Of a stretch of DNA of 64,000 bases, positions 16,150 to 25,424 are shown in pieces. Below the pieces are notes generated by a model that worked only from the letters and a program-made list of their open reading frames with translations, was not told the DNA's origin and ran no database searches. Within the stretch, counting starts at the first letter, position 1. Each line of letters starts with the position of its first letter. The stretch is from Micromonospora antibiotica (GTDB lineage: Bacteria > Actinomycetota > Actinomycetes > Mycobacteriales > Micromonosporaceae), in assembly GCF_017599305.1 (NCBI RefSeq), contig NZ_JAGFWR010000010.1:1-64000 (forward strand), written 5' to 3'. The translations under genes and the position numbers were made by a program.

Positions 16150-16845
16150 ATGACTGCCGACCCTCTGAGCAGGAAAAATGCTCCCTCCGAGAGATCGAAG
16201 CCTGAGGGCGCAATTGGCGGTCAGTCGGCTCAGGATCCACATCGTACCGACGGCGTGACGGGTCTCGATGGGCCGACCGTGACGATCAGCCGCGCCGACG
16301 GGCCCACCGCGACGATCGCCGCGGTGCCCCAGCTCACCCCCGTCTTCGTCGACCCCAGCGGCCGACGTCACTCCCGGCTGCGCTGGCTGGCGTACGCCCT
16401 CGGGTTGGTGGGCCTGATCTACACCGGGCTGGTGGGCGTCAGCTTCGCGGGCGGCCTCGCGCCGCACGCGGTGCTCCCCTTCGTCGACGAGGTCGCGCAA
16501 CCCGAACGGTCGCCGTCGCCCTCCCCGTCGCCCACGACGGGCACCCCGGCCGCCCCCGCCCCCACCGTGCCGCCGACCGCCGCCCCCCGCACGCCCGGGT
16601 CGGGAACACGGGCCGCCGTCCCGGTCACCCCGTCCACGGTCCGCCCCACCACCGGCACCGCCTCGCCGTCGCCGAGCGCCACCGGTTCGCCGAGCCGCAA
16701 CCCGGCCACCGCGTCGGCCTCACCCCGGCCCACCCGGCCCGTCCCGGAACCGACGACGCCGAACGCCCCGGACCCGACCGACGAACCACCGTCCCTGCCC
16801 GACCCGCTGCCCGGCGGCGTCGACGGCGTACGCCTCGATGGTTGA
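16150..16845 (+). CDS. Single-pass membrane protein with Pro/Ser/Thr-rich outer domain (MatA-like position)
   Basis: The 231-residue protein has a polar cytoplasmic part (1-75), one transmembrane segment (about 79-105, LRWLAYALGLVGLIYTGLVG) and a long low-complexity Pro/Ser/Thr tail outside. Its stop overlaps the start of the deacetylase/glycosyltransferase gene by eight bases. In Streptomyces the bifunctional MatB is encoded beside MatA, a membrane protein needed with it for extracellular glycan and mycelial pelleting. Position and topology suggest a MatA-like partner; direct similarity was not tested. Confidence 0.7.
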   Translation: MTADPLSRKNAPSERSKPEGAIGGQSAQDPHRTDGVTGLDGPTVTISRADGPTATIAAVPQLTPVFVDPSGRRHSRLRWLAYALGLVGLIYTGLVGVSFAGGLAPHAVLPFVDEVAQPERSPSPSPSPTTGTPAAPAPTVPPTAAPRTPGSGTRAAVPVTPSTVRPTTGTASPSPSATGSPSRNPATASASPRPTRPVPEPTTPNAPDPTDEPPSLPDPLPGGVDGVRLDG

Positions 16846-19024
16846 GCCGGCCGTCCGGTCGGGGCGCCGTCGCGTCGTCCGGTCCGCCAGGCGACGCCGG
16901 GCGGTGCCACCACCGAGCTGGATCCTGCTGGGTACGGTGCTGGCCCTGCTGGCCGGCGTGCTGCTCGTCGGCGCGTACGCCAACGCGTCCTTCGCTCCGG
17001 ACCGCCGGGAGAGCACCGCCGGGCAACGGGAAGTGCCCACCTCGGTGGTGACCGGTGGCCCGATCATCAGCGCCAGCAGCGACATGGTCCGCTCCTACCG
17101 GCTGCCGCCGCGCACCATCGCGTTGACCTTCGACGACGGCCCCGACCCGGTCTGGACCCGGGAGGTGCTGCGGGTTCTGGACGCCCACCAGGTCAAGGGC
17201 ACGTTCTTCGTGCTGGGCACCCAGGTCGCCCGGCACCCCGAGGTGGCCCGTGAGCTGGCCGACGGCGGTCACCAGCTCGGTGTGCACACCTTCACCCACC
17301 CCGACCTCGCCGAGCTGCCGGCGTGGCGGCAACGCCTGGAGTACGCCCAGACCCAGCTCGCCGTGGCCAGCGCCACCGGCCTGCGGACCTCGCTGGTCCG
17401 CTTCCCCTACTCCTCCCACCCGGGCGCGATCGACAACCGGGACTGGCCGGTGATGACCGCCGCCGGTGACCTGGGCTACCTGACGTTGCTCAACGACACC
17501 GACAGCCAGGACTGGTCGCTGCCCGGGGTGGACCGGATCGTCGACAACGCCACCCCCGACGACGGGGCCGGTGCGATCACCCTCTGGCACGACGCCGGTG
17601 GTGACCGGGCGCAGACCGTCGCCGCCCTCGACCGGTTCATTCCGATGATGAAGCAGCGGGGGTACCGGTTCGTCACCGCCACCGAGGGGTTGAACCTCGC
17701 CTTCGCCGCCGCCGGGGCGGACCACCGGGTGGACGCCGCCGTGCCCGCCACCGCCGCCGACCGGTGGCGCGGCCGGATGCTGATCTGGGCGGTGCAGGGC
17801 GCCGACAGCATGCTGACCGTGTTCGGCGGGCTCTTCGTCGTCGTCGGCCTGCTCACCGTGGGCCGCACGTTCGTGCTGTTCGTGCTGGCCGGGCGGCACG
17901 CCCGACGACGGCGGGCCAAGGGTTGGAGCTGGGGGCCGCCGGTCACCGCGCCGGTCTCGGTGATCGTCCCGGCGTACAACGAGAAGGAGGGGATCGCCGC
18001 CGCGGTCCGTTCCCTCGCCGGTGGCGACCACCCCGGCGGGATCGAGGTGGTGGTCGTCGACGACGGCTCCACCGACGGCACCGCCGACATCGTCGACGCG
18101 CTCGGCCTGCCCAACGTCCGGGTCGTCCGCAAGCCCAACGGCGGTAAACCCAGCGCCCTGAACACCGGCCTGGCGCTGGCCCGGCACGACCTGATCGTGA
18201 TGGTCGACGGGGACACCGTGTTCGAGCCCGACGCCGTCCGCCGGCTGGTGCAACCCTTCGCCGACCCGCAGGTCGGCGCGGTGGCCGGCAACGTCAAGGT
18301 CGGCAACCGGCGCAGCCTGATCGCCAAGTGGCAGCACATCGAGTACGTCATCGGGTTCAACCTGGACCGGCGGCTCTACGAGACGCTGCGCTGCATGTCC
18401 ACGGTGCCGGGCGCGATCGGCGGGTTCCGGCGGGAGGCGCTGCGCTACGCCGGGGGGATGACCGACGACACCCTGGCCGAGGACACCGACATCACCATCG
18501 CCCTGGGCCGGGCCGGCTGGAAGGTGGTCTACGAGGAGACCGCCCGCGCCTGGACGGAGGCCCCGGCGACCATCGGCCAACTGTGGAAGCAGCGTTACCG
18601 GTGGAGCTACGGCACCATGCAGGCGATGTGGAAGCACCGGCGTTCGGTCTTCGACCGGGGCGCGTCCGGCCGGTTCACCAGGCGCTGCCTGTTCTTCCTC
18701 AGCCTGTTCGGGGTGCTGCTGCCCCTGCTCGCGCCGGTGATCGACCTGCTGGCCCTGTACGGCCTGTTCTTCCTCGACCGTAAGGCCACGGCGGTGGCCT
18801 GGCTGGCCATGCTCGGGGTGCAGGCGGCCACCGCCGTGGTGGCGTTCCGGCTGGACCGGGAGAAGCTGGGGGTGCTGTGGGTGCTGCCCCTGCAACAGTT
18901 CGTCTACCGGCAGCTGATGTACCTGGTGATGGTCCAGGCGGTGGTCACCGCGCTGACCGGCGGTCGGCTGGGCTGGCAGAAGCTGCGCCGCACCGGCCTG
19001 GAACCGGCCGTCCGCAACGGCTGA
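16838..19024 (+). CDS. matB: Bifunctional polysaccharide deacetylase/GT2 synthase, MatB-like
   Basis: This 728-residue fusion probably polymerises and N-deacetylates an N-acetylglucosamine polymer at the membrane. A basic N-terminus and TM helix (28-47) lead to an extracytoplasmic NodB deacetylase with TFDDGPD (97-103) and metal-binding HTFTH (H150, H154). After a second TM (about 315-350), the cytoplasmic GT2 domain shows VVVDDGSTDGT (D408, D409), DGD (457-459), EDTD (548-551) and QRYRW (near 588), the full processive-synthase set. Further helices lie at the C-terminus. The order deacetylase-then-synthase matches MatB of Streptomyces, involved in PNAG-like glycan and pellet formation. Chitin or hyaluronan-type products are alternatives. 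Confidence 0.85.
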   Translation: MVEPAVRSGRRRVVRSARRRRAVPPPSWILLGTVLALLAGVLLVGAYANASFAPDRRESTAGQREVPTSVVTGGPIISASSDMVRSYRLPPRTIALTFDDGPDPVWTREVLRVLDAHQVKGTFFVLGTQVARHPEVARELADGGHQLGVHTFTHPDLAELPAWRQRLEYAQTQLAVASATGLRTSLVRFPYSSHPGAIDNRDWPVMTAAGDLGYLTLLNDTDSQDWSLPGVDRIVDNATPDDGAGAITLWHDAGGDRAQTVAALDRFIPMMKQRGYRFVTATEGLNLAFAAAGADHRVDAAVPATAADRWRGRMLIWAVQGADSMLTVFGGLFVVVGLLTVGRTFVLFVLAGRHARRRRAKGWSWGPPVTAPVSVIVPAYNEKEGIAAAVRSLAGGDHPGGIEVVVVDDGSTDGTADIVDALGLPNVRVVRKPNGGKPSALNTGLALARHDLIVMVDGDTVFEPDAVRRLVQPFADPQVGAVAGNVKVGNRRSLIAKWQHIEYVIGFNLDRRLYETLRCMSTVPGAIGGFRREALRYAGGMTDDTLAEDTDITIALGRAGWKVVYEETARAWTEAPATIGQLWKQRYRWSYGTMQAMWKHRRSVFDRGASGRFTRRCLFFLSLFGVLLPLLAPVIDLLALYGLFFLDRKATAVAWLAMLGVQAATAVVAFRLDREKLGVLWVLPLQQFVYRQLMYLVMVQAVVTALTGGRLGWQKLRRTGLEPAVRNG

Positions 19025-19074
19025 CCGCCGCCGGTCCCCGGTACGGGGGTGGGCCGTCCGCACCCCGCCGTTCC

Positions 19075-19103
19075 GCCCGCCCCGGGGCCGGCCCGGGGCG
19101 GGC
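19075..19103. terminator. Bidirectional hairpin between convergent matB and DUF6104 genes
   Basis: GCCCGCCCCGGG (19075-19086) and CCCGGGGCGGGC (19092-19103) form a perfect 12-bp stem with a 5-nt loop. Confidence 0.7.
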
Positions 19104-19108
19104 CCCGG

Positions 19109-19288
19109 TCAGTCCTCGTCGAGGTCGTCGAGGCGGGCCAGCCAGGTGGCGAAGCGCTCGATCGGCGTCTCGAACTCGGGGTTGAGGTCGACGAAGTCGC
19201 GCAGTCGTTCCCCGAGCCACTCCAGGGTCACCTGCTCGTCGCCGCGCCGCTGCACCAGTTCCTCGATGCCACGATCGGTGAAGTACAC
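19109..19288 (-). CDS. DUF6104 small protein downstream of kgd
   Basis: This 59-residue acidic protein begins VYFTDRGIEELVQRRGDEQV and ends ARLDDLDED. It matches a short actinobacterial family I know as DUF6104, usually found beside kgd. GTG 19288 has GAGGAG nine bases upstream. A terminator-like hairpin (19315-19347) separates it from kgd, so expression may depend on readthrough or its own promoter. It has no TM segment or metal motif; function unknown. Confidence 0.8.
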   Translation of the reverse strand: MYFTDRGIEELVQRRGDEQVTLEWLGERLRDFVDLNPEFETPIERFATWLARLDDLDED

Positions 19289-19314
19289 CGGGCTCCTCGT
19301 TCCTTGCTGACGGG

Positions 19315-19347
19315 CCCGGCCCGCCCCCTGACAGGGGGCGGGCCGGG
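19315..19347 (-). terminator. Very strong hairpin after kgd
   Basis: CCCGGCCCGCCCCCTG (19315-19330) pairs with CAGGGGGCGGGCCGGG (19332-19347), about 14 bp once a loop is left open. It lies between the kgd stop and the DUF6104 start on the same strand. Confidence 0.8.
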
Positions 19348-19361
19348 TGGGTCGGAATGGG

Positions 19362-22300
19362 TCAGGGGCGGGGTAGGGCGGCGTCGATCAGCCCGGTCTG
19401 CTCCACCTCGTGCATCTTGGCCGAGCCGACCGCCGGGGCGGCGGCGGCGGGGCGGGAGATGCGACGCAGCCGGACGTCGGCCAGGTGCTCCAGCAGGTTG
19501 AGCGCGACGAAGCTCCACGCCCCCTGGTTGGCCGGCTCCTCCTGCACCCAGGCGAAGTCCTCCGCGTTCGGGTACGCCGCCAGCGCGTCGCGGATCTCCT
19601 GCACCGGCAGCGGGTATAGCTGCTCGATCCGGATGATCGCGGTGTCGGTGACGCCCCGCTCCTGCCGGGCGGAGAACAGGTCGTAGTAGACCTTGCCCGA
19701 GCAGAGCAGCACCCGCTTGACCTGCTCCCGCGCGGGTGCGGCGGTGTCGGCCAGCACCGGGGCGAAGGTGCCGGTGGTGAAGTCCTCCACCGGGCTGACG
19801 CAGAGCTTGTGCCGCAGCAGCGACTTGGGCGTGAACACCACCAGCGGCTTGCGCTTGGGCGACAGGGCCTGCCGGCGCAGCAGGTGGAAGTAGTTCGCCG
19901 GGGTGGTCGGGATCGCCACCCGCATGTTGTCCTCGGCGCACATCTGCAGGAACCGCTCGGGGCGACCGGAGGTGTGGTCCGGGCCCTGCCCCTCGTGGCC
20001 GTGCGGCAGCAGCAGGGTCACCGCGGAACGCTGGCCCCACTTCACCTCGCCGGAGGAGATGAACTCGTCGATCACCGACTGGGCGCCGTTGACGAAGTCA
20101 CCGAACTGCGCCTCCCAGCAGACCAGCGCGTTGACGTTCTCCACCGAGTAGCCGTACTCGAAGCCCATCGCCGCGTACTCGCTCAGCAGCGAGTCGTGCA
20201 CGAAGAACCGGGACCGCTCGCCGTCGGCGGTGAGCGTCTTGAGCGGCAGGTAGTCGTCGCCGGTCTTGGCGTCGACGATCGAGGCGTGCCGCTGGACGAA
20301 GGTGCCCCGGCGGGAGTCCTGACCGGCGAGCCGGACGGTGACCCCGTCGTGCAGCAGCGAGCCGAAGGCGATGATCTCGCCGTACCCCCAGTCGATGTTG
20401 CCCTCGGCGGACATCCTGGCCCGCCGGTCGAGCAACTGCTGGATGCGCTTGTGCGGGGTGAAGCCCTCGGGGAGGTTGACGTGCGCCTCGCCGATCGCCT
20501 TGACCACGGCGGCGTCGGTGGCGGTCGCCACCTGCGGCTCCGGCTCGTCCTCGCGGCTGGGCCGGCTGACCTGGCGCGGGGTGGTGGCGGCGTCGCGGGT
20601 GGCCTTGAAGACCCGCTCCAGCTGCGACTGGTAGTCGCGCAGCAGCTCCTCGGCGTCCTCGACGGTGATGTCGCCCCGGCCGATCAGCTCCTCGGTGTAG
20701 AGCTTGCGGACCGACCGCTTCGAGTCGATGATCTTGTACATCTGCGGGTTGGACATCGACGGGTCGTCGCCCTCGTTGTGCCCGCGCCGCCGGTAGCAGA
20801 CCATGTCGATCACGACGTCCTTGTTGAACGCCTGCCGGTACTCGAAGGCCAGCCGGGCGACCCGGACCACGGTCTCCGGGTCGTCGCCGTTGACGTGGAA
20901 GATCGGCGCCTGGATCATCCGGGCCACGTCGGTGCTGTAGAGGCTGGACCGGCTGTACTCCGGGGCGGTGGTGAAGCCGACCTGGTTGTTGACCACCACG
21001 TGCACGGTCCCGCCGGTGCGGTAACCGCGCAGCTGGGACAGGTTGAGCGTCTCGGCGACGACCCCCTGGCCGGCGAACGCGGCGTCACCGTGCACCGCCA
21101 ACGGCAGCACGGTGTAACCCTCCAGCTTGAGATCGATCCGGTCCTGCTTGGCCCGGACGATGCCCTCCAGCACCGGGTCCACCGCCTCCAGGTGCGACGG
21201 GTTCGCCACCAACGACACCTTGACCGAGTGGTCGCCGGCCGGGGTGGTGAACTTGCCGTTCTGGCCCAGGTGGTATTTCACGTCGCCGGAGCCCTGGGTG
21301 GAGCGCGGGTCGAGGTGCCCCTCGAACTCCGAGAAGATCTTCTCGTACGGCTTGCCGACGATGTTGGCCAGCACGTTGAGCCGGCCCCGGTGCGCCATAC
21401 CGATGACGACCTCGTCCAGCCCGTCCTCGGCGGACGCCTCCAGCACCTCGCCGAGCAGTGGGATCAGCGACTCGCCACCCTCCAGCGAGAACCGCTTCTG
21501 GCCGACGTACTTGGTCTGCAGGAACGTCTCGAACGCCTCGGCGGCGTTGAGCCGGTTGAGCACGTGCTTCTGCTCGTCGGCGGCCGGCTTCTCGTAGCGG
21601 CGCTCGATCCGTTCCTGGATCCAGCGGCGCTCCTCCGGGTCCTGGATGTGCATGTACTCGATGCCGAGCCGACGGCAGTACGAGTCGCGCAGCACGCCGA
21701 GGATCTCGCGCAGCTTCATCCGCTGCTTGCCGGCGAAGCCGTTGACCGGGAAGGTGCGGTCCAGGTCCCACAGGGTCAGCCCGTGCTGGAGGACGTCCAG
21801 GTCGGGGTGCTTGCGGATGGTGAATTCCAGCGGGTCGGTGTCGGCCATCAGGTGGCCCCGGACCCGGTAGGCGTGGATCAGCTCGTGCACCCGCGCGGTC
21901 TTGTTGATCTGGCCCTCGGAGTCGACGGCCACGTCCCGCATCCAGCGCACCGGCTCGTACGGGATGCGCAGCGAGGTGAAGACCTCGTCGTAGAAGCCGC
22001 GTTCGCCGAGCAGCAGCTCGTGCATGACCTTGAGGAACTCGCCGGACTGCGCGCCCTGGATGATCCGGTGGTCGTACGTGCTGGTCAGCGTGATGATCTT
22101 GCTGACCGCCAGCTCGGCCAGGGTCGCCTCGCTCATCCCCTGGTAGGGCGCGGGGTACTCCATCGCGCCGACCCCGATGATCGCGCTCTGCCCCTGCATC
22201 AGCCGGGGGATCGAGTGCACCGTGCCGATGCCGCCGGGGTTGGTCAGCGAGATCGTGGTGCCGCTGTGGTCCTCCATGGTCAGCTCGTTGCGACGGGCCC

Positions 22301-23153
22301 GCCGGACCACGTCCTCGTACGCCTGCCAGAACTGCCGGAAGTCCATCTGCTCGCAGCCCTTGATGGACGGCACCACCAGGTTGCGGGAGCCGTCGGGCTT
22401 GGTCAGGTCGATGGCGATGCCCAGGTTGACGTGCTCCGGGCGGACCATCGCCGGCTTGCCGTCGACCTCGGCGAAGGAGTTGTTCAGCTCCGGGTGCTCG
22501 ACCACGGCCCGGACCAGCGCGTACCCGATCAGGTGGGTGAAGCTCACCTTGCCGCCGCGCCCCCGGGCGAGGTGGTTGTTGATCACGATGCGGTTGTCGA
22601 CCAGCAGCTTGGCCGGCACGGCGCGCACGCTGGTGGCGGTCGGCACGGACAGCGAGGCGTCCATGTTCTGCACGATCCGGGCGGCCACCCCGCGCAGCGG
22701 CGTGGTGCCCGCGGCGCTGGCCGCCGGTGCCTTCGCCGGGGCGGGCTTCTCGGTCGACGCCGGCTTGCCGGCGGACCTGGTGGCCGACTTCGTGGCGGTG
22801 GCCGGCTTGGGGGCGGTGGCCGGCTTCGTGGTCGCGGTCGGTGCGGCAGCGCCGGTCGGCTTCGCGGTCGTGGTCGGCTTCGCGCCGGCCGCCGGAGCCT
22901 TCGCTGCCGGTTCGGCCGTGGTGGCTGCGGCCGGCTCCGGCGCTGCGGCCGGTTGGGGCGACGCGGCCCTACCGTCGGCCGGGCGCGGTGTCGCGGCGCC
23001 CGGGGCCGGTCGGTAGTCGGTGAAGAAGTCGTGCCAGGCCGAGTCGACGCTTGATGGGTCGGCGAGGTAGCGCTGGTACATCTCCTCGACGATCCACTCG
23101 TTCGGGCCGAAACCCGCCAGTGGGTTCTCCTGCGAAGTCTGCTGGGTCGACAC
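19362..23153 (-). CDS. kgd: Multifunctional 2-oxoglutarate dehydrogenase E1/E2 (Kgd)
   Basis: Kgd carries out the E1 decarboxylase and E2 succinyltransferase steps of the TCA cycle in one chain, working with the pyruvate dehydrogenase E2 and E3. The 1263-residue protein has the N-terminal GFGPNEWIVEEMYQRYL segment, an Ala/Lys/Pro linker (about 50-135), an E2 catalytic domain with TYDHRIIQGAQSG near residue 365, then the ThDP-dependent E1 domain with GDDPETVVRVARLAFEYR and YRRRGHNEGDDP. No lipoyl domain is present, as in mycobacterial Kgd. GTG 23153 follows AAAGAGG. Family members are inhibited by the FHA protein GarA/OdhI and allosterically controlled by acetyl-CoA. Confidence 0.95.
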   Translation of the reverse strand: MSTQQTSQENPLAGFGPNEWIVEEMYQRYLADPSSVDSAWHDFFTDYRPAPGAATPRPADGRAASPQPAAAPEPAAATTAEPAAKAPAAGAKPTTTAKPTGAAAPTATTKPATAPKPATATKSATRSAGKPASTEKPAPAKAPAASAAGTTPLRGVAARIVQNMDASLSVPTATSVRAVPAKLLVDNRIVINNHLARGRGGKVSFTHLIGYALVRAVVEHPELNNSFAEVDGKPAMVRPEHVNLGIAIDLTKPDGSRNLVVPSIKGCEQMDFRQFWQAYEDVVRRARRNELTMEDHSGTTISLTNPGGIGTVHSIPRLMQGQSAIIGVGAMEYPAPYQGMSEATLAELAVSKIITLTSTYDHRIIQGAQSGEFLKVMHELLLGERGFYDEVFTSLRIPYEPVRWMRDVAVDSEGQINKTARVHELIHAYRVRGHLMADTDPLEFTIRKHPDLDVLQHGLTLWDLDRTFPVNGFAGKQRMKLREILGVLRDSYCRRLGIEYMHIQDPEERRWIQERIERRYEKPAADEQKHVLNRLNAAEAFETFLQTKYVGQKRFSLEGGESLIPLLGEVLEASAEDGLDEVVIGMAHRGRLNVLANIVGKPYEKIFSEFEGHLDPRSTQGSGDVKYHLGQNGKFTTPAGDHSVKVSLVANPSHLEAVDPVLEGIVRAKQDRIDLKLEGYTVLPLAVHGDAAFAGQGVVAETLNLSQLRGYRTGGTVHVVVNNQVGFTTAPEYSRSSLYSTDVARMIQAPIFHVNGDDPETVVRVARLAFEYRQAFNKDVVIDMVCYRRRGHNEGDDPSMSNPQMYKIIDSKRSVRKLYTEELIGRGDITVEDAEELLRDYQSQLERVFKATRDAATTPRQVSRPSREDEPEPQVATATDAAVVKAIGEAHVNLPEGFTPHKRIQQLLDRRARMSAEGNIDWGYGEIIAFGSLLHDGVTVRLAGQDSRRGTFVQRHASIVDAKTGDDYLPLKTLTADGERSRFFVHDSLLSEYAAMGFEYGYSVENVNALVCWEAQFGDFVNGAQSVIDEFISSGEVKWGQRSAVTLLLPHGHEGQGPDHTSGRPERFLQMCAEDNMRVAIPTTPANYFHLLRRQALSPKRKPLVVFTPKSLLRHKLCVSPVEDFTTGTFAPVLADTAAPAREQVKRVLLCSGKVYYDLFSARQERGVTDTAIIRIEQLYPLPVQEIRDALAAYPNAEDFAWVQEEPANQGAWSFVALNLLEHLADVRLRRISRPAAAAPAVGSAKMHEVEQTGLIDAALPRP

Positions 23154-23469
23154 GGCCGGTAATCGCCTCTTTCACGCGGGTTTGTGTGTCACGCGGTGCC
23201 GCCGTCATGCGAAGTGTCGTGGGACGGAGACGAGTCCCAGGCTACGCCGTGAAAATACGATAGGCATTTCCGCCTCGGCCAGGTGGTCCTTTTCACAAAA
23301 ATTGTAGGAAGTCAATCAGCTCTTCGTGTCCACCTGGCTCCGGACTGTTCTGATGATCCGGAGCGGAGTCGGCCGGTCACCCGCGCCGGGCGGGCTCCCT
23401 GCTCCCACCCGGGCCTCCCGGTTTCCATCCGGGCCTCCCGGCTGGGGGCACCGGGCGGAGACGGAACGA
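23154..23469. promoter_or_regulatory. Upstream region of kgd
   Basis: No gene is seen. The minus strand contains TACAAT (plus 23301-23306), a good -10 candidate that would give kgd a leader of about 140 nt; a clear -35 at the right distance is missing. The interval 23260-23310 is distinctly AT-richer than its surroundings. CCCGGGCCTCCCGG-type motifs recur around 23405-23445. Confidence 0.4.
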
Positions 23470-23495
23470 CCCGGCGTGACGGTCGTCACGCCGGG
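23470..23495 (-). terminator. Terminator of the ABC transporter operon
   Basis: CCCGGCGTGAC (23470-23480) and GTCACGCCGGG (23485-23495) form a perfect 11-bp stem with a 4-nt loop, 24 nt past the permease stop. Confidence 0.8.
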
Positions 23496-23519
23496 CCGGG
23501 CCGGTCGGAGCGCGGTCGG

Positions 23520-24344
23520 TCAGGAGATGTCCCGCCGCCGCATGGTGAGCGTGCCGATCGCGCCGGCCACCACCGCGTACCCGATCAGGACCACCGCGCC
23601 CGCCCAGCGGGGCGGGTTGCCGGGGATCTCGGTCCCGCTGACCATCAGCGACGATGCCAGCGACGGCACCAGCACCTGGAGGTCGTTGATCCAGTCACCC
23701 CAGCGGGCGGCCAGGATGCTGATCGCGATGGCCGCGCCGACCGCGCCACCCAGGTAGAGCAGGATGCCGGTGACGGTGGCACCGATCTGGCTGCGGATCA
23801 GCACCCCGATCCCGACGCCGAGCACCGACCAGAGCAGATAGGCCAGGCCGTTGAGCGCGGTGGCCCGCCAGACCGCGCCGCTGCCGAGCTGGGAGCCCAG
23901 GTCGACGCTGCTCATCACCAGTGCCCCGAAGATCAGGTTGAACCCGGTGGTGACCAGCCAGAACAGTACGGCCAGGACGGCCGCGGCGGCCAGCTTGGCC
24001 AACATCACCGCGGTGCGGTGCGGCACGGTGAGGAAGGTGGTGGTGACCGTCTGGTGGAAGAACTCGCTGGTCACCACGATGATGCCGAGCAGCATCACGA
24101 TCATCAGACCGAAGAACTGCCCGTTGGTGTAGACGTTGGCGGCCAGGCTGTCCACCGACTGCGCGGCCTGGATCTGGTCGGCCTGGTCGGCCGGCACGTC
24201 GCCGAAGTTGTTGTTGGCCAGCGCGTCGGTCTGCAACCAGTTGATCAGGGCGGTGAGTGCCCACAGCGGCACCGTGATCAGGCCGAAGATCCACCACGTG
24301 CTGGTGGTACGGATCTTCAACAGCTCGGATCGGACCAGGTTCAT
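23520..24344 (-). CDS. ABC-2 type transporter permease
   Basis: This 274-residue permease has about six TM helices and the ABC-2 topology: an N-terminal cytoplasmic MNLVRSELLKIRTTSTWW, a large first outer loop (40-75), and a conserved TSEFFHQTVTTTFLTVPHR coupling helix near residue 92. ATG 24344 overlaps the ATPase stop by four bases, so the two proteins are made together. This two-gene layout is typical of actinomycete drug or lipid exporters; the substrate is unknown. Confidence 0.88.
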   Translation of the reverse strand: MNLVRSELLKIRTTSTWWIFGLITVPLWALTALINWLQTDALANNNFGDVPADQADQIQAAQSVDSLAANVYTNGQFFGLMIVMLLGIIVVTSEFFHQTVTTTFLTVPHRTAVMLAKLAAAAVLAVLFWLVTTGFNLIFGALVMSSVDLGSQLGSGAVWRATALNGLAYLLWSVLGVGIGVLIRSQIGATVTGILLYLGGAVGAAIAISILAARWGDWINDLQVLVPSLASSLMVSGTEIPGNPPRWAGAVVLIGYAVVAGAIGTLTMRRRDIS

Positions 24345-25273
24345 CGGATGCCCGCCTTCCCGGCCGTCAGCTCCAGGAAGACCCGTTCCAGGTCGGGTCG
24401 TTCCGGGGTCAGTTCGTGCAGCTCGACCTTCGCGGCCAGCGCGGCCCGGCCGATCGCCGGGGCCTCCAGCCCGCTGATCAGCAGCACACCGTGCTCGTCG
24501 GTCTCCACCGTCGCGGACTGCTCACGCAGCGCCACGGTCAACTCCTCGGCCTGCGGGGTACGCACCCGCACCCGGCCGCCCTGCGCCATCGAGCCGAGCA
24601 CCTGCTCCACCGGCCCCTGCCGGATCAGCTTGCCGGCCGCGATGATCACCACGTCGTCGGCGAGGAGCTGCATCTCGGACAGCAGGTGGCTGGAGACCAG
24701 CACCGTACGCCCCTCGTGGGCGAGCCCCTTGAGGAAGCCCCGCATCCAGCGGATGCCCTCCGGGTCCAGACCGTTGGCCGGCTCGTCGAGGATCAGCACC
24801 CGGGGGTTGCCGAGCATCGCGGCGGCGATACCGAGCCGCTGCTTCATGCCCAGCGAGTACCCCTTGAACTTGCGCTTCGCCGCCGGAGTGAGCCCGACCA
24901 GGGCCAGCGCCTCGTCGGCCCGGCTCTTCGGCAGGCCCGCCGCCGCACAGATCACCCGCAGGTGATTGATCCCGGTACGACCCTTGTGCGCGCTGGACGC
25001 CTCCAGCACCGCGCCCACGTGCCGCAGCGGGTCGGTCAGGTCGGCGTACCGCTGGCCGCCGATCGTCGCCGTGCCACCGCTCGGGGTGACCAGGTTCAGC
25101 AGCATCCGCAGAGTGGTCGTCTTACCCGCCCCGTTCGGGCCGAGGAAGCCGGTCACCCGGCCGGACTCGACCGTGAAGGACAGGTTGTCGACCGCCCGTA
25201 CGTTCTTGTACTGCTTGGTCAGTCCGGACACGACGATCTGGCCGGTGCTGGGGCTCCACTGCCCGTCGGACAT
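24341..25273 (-). CDS. ABC transporter ATP-binding protein
   Basis: The 310-residue ATPase has Walker A GPNGAGKT (45-52), a signature YSLGMKQRLG near 138-147 and Walker B VLILDEPANGLDPEG near 158-172, followed by a switch histidine in SSHLL. The roughly 90-residue C-terminal extension is of the DrrA/BcrA exporter type. ATG 25273 has GGAGAACG upstream. An imperfect inverted repeat GACCAGCC...GGCCTGGTC at 25341-25362 lies upstream and may be an operator. Confidence 0.92.
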   Translation of the reverse strand: MSDGQWSPSTGQIVVSGLTKQYKNVRAVDNLSFTVESGRVTGFLGPNGAGKTTTLRMLLNLVTPSGGTATIGGQRYADLTDPLRHVGAVLEASSAHKGRTGINHLRVICAAAGLPKSRADEALALVGLTPAAKRKFKGYSLGMKQRLGIAAAMLGNPRVLILDEPANGLDPEGIRWMRGFLKGLAHEGRTVLVSSHLLSEMQLLADDVVIIAAGKLIRQGPVEQVLGSMAQGGRVRVRTPQAEELTVALREQSATVETDEHGVLLISGLEAPAIGRAALAAKVELHELTPERPDLERVFLELTAGKAGIR

Positions 25274-25424
25274 CGTTCTCCTCCCGTGCGGCGGCGCCTC
25301 GTGCGCCGCAGTCTGCGGCGTCGTTACGCAACGCGCCGCTGACCAGCCTGACTGGCCTGGTCAAGATATGCCATCAGCCCGGGTCGGTAAGTCGTGCTCC
25401 GTCTCAGGCAGGAGGCGGTCGTCC

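Noticed and set aside
16625..19063. 812-residue minus-strand open frame opposite matB
   Set aside because: Antisense shadow of the deacetylase/glycosyltransferase; no motif or domain is visible.
19809..23054. 1081-residue plus-strand open frame opposite kgd
   Set aside because: Long only because of third-position GC bias; Kgd on the other strand has complete domain motifs.
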